NCBI GenBank assembly: GCA_036365455.1
Contig: JAWQUS010000023.1
Span: 9,610,001-9,674,000 of the forward strand
Length of the DNA stretch: 64,000 nucleotides
Source: Macrosoma leucophasiata
Lineage: Eukaryota; Arthropoda; Insecta; Lepidoptera; Hedylidae
Reading direction: 5' to 3'
Below are positions 1-10,400 of this stretch, piece after piece. The notes beneath the pieces were generated by a model. The model did no database searches and was not told the origin of the DNA. It saw nothing but the letters and a program-made list of their open reading frames with translations. Numbering within the stretch: the stretch's first letter is position 1; every line of letters begins with the position of its first letter. The position numbers and the translations under genes are program-made.

Positions 1-1281
1 GCCTTTTATCAACCTGGATTTTGTCGATAGTATCTAGTCGATTACGTAGACTGATAATATCTAGCTTATGCGAATGTAACGACGTAGGTAATTTATCATG
101 ATTTGCTGAAAATTAACACAGCTGTTGAATCCATGTTGAGAAACGATCTGTTTGTAAAGACATTGATCAATCTGTGATCCTCAATAGTCCTTTGATGACG
201 GTAAATGGGCTGCAAACATGAGGTTGGTCATCCACTTATCAATCAGTATTGTTGATGAGATTGGTCGTAAATCATTGACAATCATGACAATGGCGACGCC
301 TACGTTGTTCTGCGCGAAGGTGAATAGTTGAGTTCACCTCGCCTTTGAATCTTATTCAGAATCAATTTGGCTATTGCATTCTGTATGTTCTTCTATGCTA
401 AATTATTTAATCGCTGTACATGTATCACTCAAAGCGTTTTAATGTCACGATTGATTCATAACTATTCGATCTTAAATTAGATAGGTACTTTTTCTACTTC
501 ATGGATGAGGGTGGTCGATAAATGATCAAGAATCACACATCTGCTCTATATTTTTTATTAACTTATCAGAATAGTAGTTATACCTGGTGGTTGCCTTTCA
601 TAACTTATTGATCAATCGCTGGATTAATTATTTGCACCCAGATGAATGGATGAATGACATAGCTTTACTATTCCAATTCAAATAATCATGGTAAATTCCA
701 TATATTGATATTAATGAATAATAAATTATAATTGAATAATATGTATTGATGAAATGAAAACTTGGTACAACGTGTAACGGGTATTTCAAATATTTTTACA
801 TCACTGGAATAAGAATGCCTTTTTTTACCAACAAACTTCAATTTTAAACTTTTGGTTCCGGAGAGGTATAAATATTTTAAATATCAGAAAAAACCTTAAG
901 GTTCTCGAAATAGTATTTTCAACCTGTTTATACCTTGTACCTTTCATATTTTTGGTTGAATGATCCTTTGCAACCTAATTCGAACCTCCGAGAATCAGAA
1001 TCAGAAACTCATTTATTCATTTACGGTGACAGGCACCTCTTATGACACGTCAAAAACAAACAAAATAATTAAAAGTGAATTAAAATTGATATACATGTCA
1101 AACAAGATAAAAAATATATGTAAAGTCAAGAATATCACTAAGATAAAACTAAATGTAATAAACTAATGTAAAAAGTATATCAGTAGAATGTCTCATTTCC
1201 CCTTTACAAACTGACAACAAAGAGATCGAGATAAACCGAGATCTCACCATTTTACTAATAAAATACCTTCTTATTTTTTAG
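1..1281. other. Intron or upstream flank of ADAMTSL copy 1; no exon recognised
   Basis: AT-rich DNA before the first recognisable exon. The first exon at 1282 opens in the middle of a codon, so the gene continues upstream of this window. I looked for a counterpart of the cysteine-rich exon found in the paralogue at 42895-43078 and did not find one, so it probably lies to the left. The short open frames here have no recognisable protein content. Confidence 0.6.
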
Positions 1282-1442
1282 CATTGAAGATATCAAATGG
1301 CTCATACATCATGAATGGAGAGTTTGCAGTGAGCGCACCGGGCACCTACGATGCAGCGGGCGCCCGGTTTTTGTACAGTCGCGCTGCCGGTCTAGACTCC
1401 GTATTTGCGCTAGGACCCATCCATTACCCGATAGATATAATG
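1282..1442 (+). CDS. ADAMTSL copy 1, spacer-domain exon
   Basis: Acceptor TTTTTTAG precedes it and donor GTAAGA follows. It starts with two bases of a split codon and ends in phase 0 after ...HYPIDIM. It encodes the ADAMTS spacer core (NGSYIMNGEFAVSAPG). It has the same length (161 bp) and phases as the paralogous exon at 42001-42161, which supports both boundaries. Confidence 0.93.
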
Positions 1443-4400
1443 GTAAGATTGCATCTCTGAATATCATTTTATGGTCAGTTAGTTTATACTTGACTTGGTG
1501 TAGCCAATTCTGGAAAGGCATGATTACTATTACGCAAGCACTGTTGGCAGTTGCAGTCTGGGGAGAAAGAACTCACGACTCCTTCGATGAATTGAAAATA
1601 AAACAAAAATAAAAAATATTACCTTCTTTAATTTTCTAAATAAGAAATAATAATCGTGAAAGAAATACCCAAGTTATGCGCAATTTCAACAACCATGATA
1701 CTTTCAAAGACTGCGCTTAACATTGAATAGTGATAATTAGTCCACTATTTAAACCTTGTTTGATCATAATAGCAGAATTGATTTTTTTCAGATCCTGTAT
1801 ACACAACCGAATCCGAGTATAAAATATGAGTATTTCACAGAAACTCTTCCTGGAGAAGTCAGTGAAGAGTCTGTTACTAGACCTAGTCTCACTGAAATTC
1901 CATCTACCGTGCCAACAAAACATATACGAAGGCATCATGGTTTTGATGGTTATCATAGAATAAATTCACCAAGGCACCCAGATTTGATTGGACTGGCAAG
2001 GGAAATGAATTCGGAAAATAGTGTGGAAGAAAATTTGGTTGGTGGAAGAAGATTTACTTGGAAGATATTATCATACACTCAGTGCTCTAGATCATGCGGT
2101 GGTGGTATGCAAGTAAGTAATTCATTGAACCTTTTTTTGTTGTTTTCCTTTTGAGTATTAAGATTTTCCTGTAAACAATCAGCCGAACTCGAAATTCAAT
2201 CGTCTATAGTTCCTAAATTGACATAAAGACAAGTTTTCAAATCACATCGCAGTTTACTCAAAAAGACCACAAAATATGATATTCGAGTCTTGGCATAATT
2301 TTTGACCACTACGCGTTGCGGTTTTCGTATCAACTTCAATCCAATTCAACTTGCAGAATTTGTCGGCGAAACTGTCTTGACTATAGCTCGGAATGCGTTA
2401 TAGTATTTTAGACCAACCACAACACGTAGCGACTATTTCGAGCGGACGGTTTCTTTTATACATCTGAAAAAAAAAAACATTCTATATAATATGTATCCTC
2501 AAAGAGTTTTATAAAGTGATGGCGCGTGTATATTGCTACACTTAAGACAGCCTTATCGTTGACTTCAGCGGACAAGAAGAGAGCGTAAATAGCCCTGGTC
2601 TTAATTAAATAATTCGTTTATAATATTAATTACGTAACTTCACGCCTGTAATCCCCGAAGGGGTAGGCAGAGGTAAATGCATGCATTCAAGCATACATGC
2701 AAACACCCACGATTCGCCGGTTACGTTTTGGCCCATGTAACAAGTGGCGAGCCTGTTGACATCTCCGGGCACATTACCAAACTTCGAGGTACTGGGAAAT
2801 TTCCAGAAAATGGAAAAATCCCAATAGAACCAGAGATAAAGGACTTTGCACCATTATCTCTGATAACCTCCAACCCGGGAATCGAACCCAGGACCTCAGC
2901 GTAGTAGTAGTGGCCTGCTACCACTAGGCTACCAAGGCAGTTTAATATTAATTAGGTGGCGTAAATACTCTATTGTTTCTAAAGTATACCCATTTACTGC
3001 CTTGCAGTCCTGCAACAATTCTGCAATAGTTAGTTACTTTATTCTCGTAACGTAAAGGCAAAAATGGACAGTGAATTGTGTGCTAAAGGGAGAAAATGTA
3101 GGGATGGTAGGGAAATTTAAAAATGTATGTCGTTCAAATTCAGCATCAATTGGTGATTTTATGAAAATTTTACCAAAGATTTATAAATAAAAATGGCCAT
3201 ATTAATGTAACTTGTCTATTAAATCGTTTCTGAACGAGTAGGATACATATTGTCTTATTTATTTTAGGTTGGCAAATATAGGTGTGTAGAAACAATAGAT
3301 GGTGCCGACAGAGAAGTTTCTCCAGTGCATTGTTCTGGTTCTTCTCCACCGGGCCGAAGACGTCGATGCGGCAACATTTCTTGTCCACCACGATGGAGAT
3401 CAGCAGCTTGGTCCACTTGCCCGCAATGTGGACCGGCTACAAGGTCCAGGATTGTTGGTTGTGTCCAAGATCATTCTAGAGGAATAACTAAGGTATGACA
3501 TGTAAATATTTTTTTAGCTAACGAACATTCAGCTGTTTCAAGTTGAGGGTAAATAAAATTATGGGTAGATACTATAGTAGCCTATGGTACAAGGCCTTGG
3601 TGTAGGCCTATGGCCTTTATAATGCCGCGATATACGCAAAACTACGCAACTGACAATTGCTGTAAAACTAATGTTTAATGTTTGAGTAAGTATTAAGTTG
3701 CCGATGTCTGTGGGTTGTAATAAGTAGTATACAAAAGCACTGAACAAGACATTACTTCTTACGCGATATTGCAGTATTCTTTAATAATACTTATGTGGTG
3801 ATAATGATAATTTTTCGGCAATGATCCAATAGCATATTACAAAAATATACTTATGACACCTCTCAAATTTAAAAGAAATATTTCCGATTAATTTTATACT
3901 TTTTCATAATTTATGTACACATTAGGTACATACGGTTTCTCCATTATTACATGTTAACGTTGTTAACAGATTTTCTGTATATAATATACTAGCGGCCCGC
4001 CCCGGCTTCGCCCGCGCTGCTCTGCTCCTGTTAGTCATAGCGTAATGAAAGCTATCCTATCTCTCAAGTTGGATCGAACTGCACATGGTGTGCGAATTTT
4101 ATTATAATCGGTTAAGTGGTTTAGGAGTCCATTGAGGACAAACATTGTGACACGAGATTTATATATATTAAGAGATGTCGGATTGGAAGCTAAACGTGAC
4201 TACTAGCGCCATCTAGTCTATCGGAGACGTAACCTAATTACGACTAGGCTAGATTGTTTAATAGAGAATTCTAGGTGGCGCCACGGTCGGCGTAGGTTCT
4301 TGGATTTGTTACCTTAGAGGAGGATATTGACTTGCCGATATCGGGTTTGTAAAGGCTAGCAAATAGTTCATGACGGTCAGTCATAGAGTAACGATCATTC

Positions 4401-7400
4401 AGTCACAGTCACACAGTTGAATCGAATTATTATGTGTGAATCGCATTATTATCAGTGAACGTCAGTGATATTAAAGTGATATAACGCGGGTATTTTTGAA
4501 TTAAATGGGCAGAAGACTAGTGATAGTAGTAGTATCGTATCCTGGTAAATGTGGTTTCCCGGTTCGAAGGGTTTCTTGCCCGTTCTTCCCTGCCGGAAGT
4601 AATCGAATGGGCGGATCTTTGGCAATAAACGACTATTGCTTCACCTTCTGCCAAACCCTGTGCTTTATTTCATCACCCGCTCGAGTTCCAACCTACAGAC
4701 GCCCACAAACACGAATAACATCTCAGCTTATGGAAAGAAACGCAGACAATACTACCTAGATGTCCTAGATGTCCTGACTGGAGAGGCCTCCTGCCGACAT
4801 ATATAATACCTCGATAAATTAACCTACTTTTTCTGCAAAATTCAGGCTACATGTATTTTAATTTTAACTTAATTTCCACTTTAGGTCAGTGACCAGAAAT
4901 GTCCACTTCCGAAGCCACCGACATCAGAACCCTGCAACGTAACAGATTGCTCGAATTTAGAAGTGAGCCAAATGGAGCCGAAGCAAGAACGTCATCGGAT
5001 TGAAACGTTCCGCGATGGACCCGTTTACACGGTCTCCGTGAACAGTTCGGATGTCGATATCGGACCAGAGTACAGCTTTAGTGCTGCTGCCGGCTGGCTG
5101 TATACAGACTGGTCTGAGGTAAGATTTAAAATTTGAATTGAATTATAAGATAAAACTTTAAAGAAGTTAACAATTGTTAATTATTTTTTAGGGTTCCCAT
5201 AAGGAACACTTATAGTATCGCCATGATTCGTCCGTGCATCCATCCGTCCCTTTGTCTGTCCGTCCATCTGTCTGTCCGAAGACAGATGGATAGACATTAG
5301 ACATTCTTAGTATCTACTATAAAAATGTAATTTGGCATGAAATACCCATAGTATCTACCATAAATGTGGCGAAGTTGATTTTATGGTATGGAAGGTATGG
5401 TGGAAAAAAATGTGGCAGTAGTTCGCTTTTATCAGCCCAACATTGAAACTCGCTTTCGTTCTCGTCTGTGCTATCTTCGTGAGTGAAAATACCTAGTAAT
5501 ATAAATGTATATTACTAGGTATTTTCACGTGCAGGTGATTCTGATGAACTCCCGAGTTCTCTAGTATTCCCTGAGGGATCAAGCTAGGGTATCCTGGTGG
5601 ACTTAACCCCTGAGGCCTAAGTTATTCACTTTTGTCACTGTGATAGAAATTACCGGGTCATACAAAGATATCGAAGTAAAGTTTAATACTACTGCCGTTG
5701 GCTGTATGCAGACTGGTTTGGGGTGAGATATAACTAATTTATCAATCTGACCTATCTCACCCCAAACCAGTCTGCATATAGCCAACGGTAGTAGTATTAA
5801 ACTTCGATATTTTTCCATATTCAGAAAATATGACCGAATTCCTAAACAGTAGACAGTAGCAACGTACTGCAAAAGTTGTGTCATTTACGAGTATTTATGT
5901 GTGTCTCAATGTCGTTATTACATTTATATATGCTGTCACCCCTATCCCGTATCTCACTTTAGTTGTTTCATCAACTAAAATAAGAATGTCCATTAACTTA
6001 TATTTCACATTCCAATTTACTTTGCGCACTCAGTATATTCGTTTAGTTTCCTAAAACTGTTTTATCTGACCTTTTAAAGAAATGAATAAGAAAGGAGGAT
6101 AGTCTAGTTTTTGTTTTAAAAGTATCTATGTCGATTCTTAAGACTACCACCTTCTGAATGTACTCGACGCTTTTGACCAAGGTATGTAGGTACCAACGTC
6201 TTGATCTTCCTGGACATCTGACTATTAACTTTCGCATTGTCTTTTGTTATTCGCGCATTCAACATTCTTTCTACATCCCTTAATTGTCGGAGAACAACTT
6301 TTTTATTTTTTTACCAATGCTCTCATTCACACAGAACAACTTTCTTGCGTCTTTATTACAAACATGTTACTAACGCAATCAGTAAGCAATGTAGCTCCAA
6401 CACTCCATTCACGCAATTCCCATCATGCATCCTTCTCTCTAGTTCACTGGAAAACCTACCATCCGTTTTAAAAAACCACCCAAGACATGTATACAATTTT
6501 ACCCGTCTGTTATAAGATATACTAAATTTGTAAAATACTGCTATTAAATTTGTTCTCTGTTCCTTTCTTTCAAATGTACTAGACTTTAGTTTTGTTCGTA
6601 TTCAATAGTTAGCCTTTCTTCATAATCTTTTATGAGCGTGACTAGTGTTTGCAGTTTAACTTTTTCTTCAAATTTGTGTAGGTTACCGAAAGTTACCATT
6701 TAATTCATCTAATGAACATTGATGTATGGATTATTTTTCAGAGAATGATGAATTATCTTTATTATATTATGTGTGTGATGTTTGCAGTGCGTAGGTTGGT
6801 GTGTAGGCAATGGGGTTCAGACGAGAGCTGTAAGATGCACGGATCCCTCGGGATGTGGTCCAAGGAAAGCACCGGAAGTTTTTCGGGCGTGCACTCCGAA
6901 ATTCGCCTGTGAACCTCACGACGGCCAGTGGTTTACTGGTAAGTTTAGTTACAAGATATCCTGCTATAGAGAAGGATGTGAAATGTTACAATAACTTTAT
7001 CAATCTTTGTGCAACCCATCATTATTGTGCTATTTATCGCATTAGTTACAAATAAAACCTGAATGATAATTATCATGATCAAATTTAGCTTACATTAGGT
7101 ATTGTTTAGTTTGCAGTGCTTGAATGTATTTTTTTATTAAAATGCATAACAAATATCTACAACAGTTTTTTTTAACTTATCTCTACAGGCAAATATTATA
7201 TTACTTTTTTTAAGCATGAATTCATTAAGCACACAAAAAATAATGACATACGTTGGTTTGTACAGAAAAAGTGAAAACAGGTACAAGGTAAAATAAATTT
7301 TAAAAGTTTATTAAGGAACCTAAAGAACGTTCCCTTGTATTTAAAATATTTCTTAAGAAATGGTCTTGACTTCCTACTAACAGTAGGAAGCACTTCTTAC

Positions 7401-10400
7401 TAAACTTTATATTTTAAACATCGGTAAATGTTTCCAATAATATTTCAAACCTTAAATGTGTCCGTGTTACAACTTGTACCTTTCTTTAATTTTTTTTGTA
7501 CAAATCTTGCCGTGATCTATTGAAGCGCCATCAATAAATTACTTAGGTACTCTTTTGGTTTGACACAGATTTAGATCCAGCTACGAATAAAAGATTTCAC
7601 CGAGGAGCTTATTAATAATTTTAGTAATGTAAAATTATTACTTTGGCGGATTTTACTACTTTGTGACTGGTAGAGCTCCAGTCACGAAGCTCGCGGGCGT
7701 AGGCATCACCGCATTACCTAATACAATTGCCGCTGAATGGTAGTGTTCAGCACTATCGTTTTCCGGTCAGGTGGTAATGTACGGCCCTGTAATTTCCGGC
7801 ACAGAGGCATAACACCTAAGGCCTCAGGAGTGGTAATGCATTTGCATTTTGACCTTGGTCTTTGTGTGTGTCTATAGGCTGCAGTCATCACTTAACATCA
7901 ATATGAACTGCATGCTTGTTTGCCACTTCCATTACATAAAAACAAAATCACTTTAGCCGAAAGACGTCTACTGCTGAAGAAAGTCCTTCCCAAAGATGCT
8001 TACAACAGTGTTGTGCGTGTCAAGGACTTTAACGGTAATAAACAAAATCCTTTTCCCTAGGTGACTGGTCCTCGTGTTCCGCACCATGCAGTGGTAAGCA
8101 GGTTCGTGGTGTGCTCTGCATCGGAGGCAGTGGAAGACATCTTCGGGACTCCGCGTGTAAAGCACCGAAACCAGATCATGAACGGACCTGTGGGGGAGAC
8201 TGTACGCCTGCCTGGTTTTATAGTGATTGGGGACAGGTGAGCTTAAAAATATTGATACATTTTGGAACATTTTGGGTATGTTCATCACACGAAAGACTAA
8301 CATTAGGTAAGTAGTTATTCGATTTAATTCTCTTTCCTTGATAGGAACACATCTGAATAAACCTAATGCATTTTGGTATATTTATCGCTAAAAAGACTAA
8401 CATTCGTATTTCTAGTATTTGCTAGCTGTTTCAGAAACATTTAAAACCTTTGAAGATTCATTTTAAATTCTATGCAAGTTTAATCTGACCCATCGGATCG
8501 CAGACAGGTTTAAATTACGATCTTGAACTCTTATTAAGGTAAAGCTGTTTGGGTAATTAAGTTTAGATGTTGCAGGAGATGCATAAAATGCTGTACGCGA
8601 AAGAATGTGTTCTTGCTTTGTGATTTACTGATTGATTCAAGATTAAGAACTCAACAGCCATGCTTACAAGCTCCACTGAACTAAAATTAACTTTTACAAT
8701 TGGCATATTATGCTTCATGATATGGCATGCCATATTTAAGAACTTACAGACAAATGGAAAAAAAAATTGTCCTTTTTTTGAAACGCAGATGGGCAAACAA
8801 ACGTGCCGTTCAATTAGGTGTTAAGTGATGACTGCAGCAAGACATCTACACACACCAAAGGTCAACATGCAGATGTGTTGCCACCACTGAGATCATAGTT
8901 GTGTAGGCACCACCGCATTACCTAAATGGTAATGTTCAACACTATCGCATTCGGGAGAGGTGGTAATAATATAATTTCCAGCACAGAGGCATAATACCAT
9001 TGGCCTCCGGAGTGGCAACGCATCTACATAGAAATATCTGGTTTCATTTACATAGAATAAATTGTTAGAGAAAAAAGAAAATATCAAACACGACATCAAT
9101 TCGTAATGACGACCCGTTAAGTCCAGCGGTGTGAGACGACCGTTTGATTAGAAAGGTCGCGGGTGCGTTCCCCGTACCGAGACAAATATTTGTATGGCCT
9201 ACAGATATTTGATTCGGGTCTGTGTTTGTGTATGTGTTGTATGTGTAAGGCTGTGAGTGTTAAGCGTATTAATTTATTTATTTTATTATCTATACAGTGC
9301 ACAGGCAACTGCACGCTAGGTGTGGGGATACAACGACGGTCGGTGGTGTGCGCACGCGCTGACGATGGGATAGCGCGCGACACGGATTGCGTTGAGCCCA
9401 GACCGATCGCAACCAGGCCCTGCGAGCCCACATGTGTCGTAAACCTTTCAATACCACCTGGCTTGTCTATTGGTAAGTGGAACATATGTTACTCGCATGG
9501 CCTGATGTGAGCCCAGACCGCTTGCATCAGAGGCCCGATTTTCGTAACAAAAAGTCGTTGAATCGAACTTGAATCAGTGCCCTGTCCTGCTCTAATGAAT
9601 AGATTCTATTTCGATTCAACGACTTTGTGTTACGAGAATTAGGGCGTAGGCCGTGTGAGCCTCCTTGTGGGGTGAGCTCTGTACCACCAGGCTTGTCTGT
9701 TTGTAAGTGGAATCTAAAACTACTAATATTTAAAGCAATAACTCTAGCGGCTCGACAATCGAACCTAATTACTCTGTTTCCTTAATTTAAATGTTTTTAT
9801 TACAGAATCACAAAAACTACCACCGGTAGAGATCACTACTACGCATAGAAGTGTCAACTTGCATGTGCACGATAGGAAAGGTAATCAAGCTTAGATTTTT
9901 TTGAGTATTATTACCGACCCGCCTAGCTTTGCGCGGGCGCAATGTAGATTGTTACAGGTAGTTTGATGTTTTCATCTGTTTAAAATGATCATATCAGCAG
10001 TCGTGCTATCTATCCCGCCAACTGTCAATCGATTGATCGTTATATACCTTATATACCGATCTACTCGGTACTATAAGGTTTATAATAGAAAATTTAATAT
10101 GGTCGTTAAGTATACTTTCAATTTGTAATTTGCCTCGATACAATTTTTATTTCCGTAATAGCCTTCTCCGGACAATTTGATATAGATACAACAAAAAAAA
10201 AGTTACCGAAATCGGTCCAGTACAACTTATTTGTTAAAGTACTTAAATGTCAATCCTGATAACTCGAATGGCGAGATTCACAGACCGCATTATGACTTTA
10301 CTTCCGAGCAAAGTACGCTTCGAACTGTCAAAACCCATACATTTCTGACAGTTCTAAGCATACTTTGCTCAAAGTAAAGTCGTAGTGCGGTCTATGAATC

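Larger units (their letters stand above)
5119..6787 (+). other. Intron with repeat debris and a pseudo-exon hairpin
   Basis: Contains, in order: a lepidopteran-type repeat with CTGTCTGTCC motifs (about 5190-5300), a perfect 20-bp-arm hairpin (5483-5528), a degraded copy of the preceding exon end folded into an inverted repeat (about 5635-5810), and a decayed RTE-like fragment on the minus strand (about 6040-6475). No additional functional exon is recognised. Confidence 0.7.

Noticed and set aside
4505..4759. 84-codon plus-strand open frame in an ADAMTSL intron
   Set aside because: No recognisable domain, no splice context matching the gene, and it lies within repeat-like sequence.
9648..9716. 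Alternative last TSP1 exon of ADAMTSL copy 1
   Set aside because: No acceptor in compatible phase; joining from 9472 meets a stop within a few codons.
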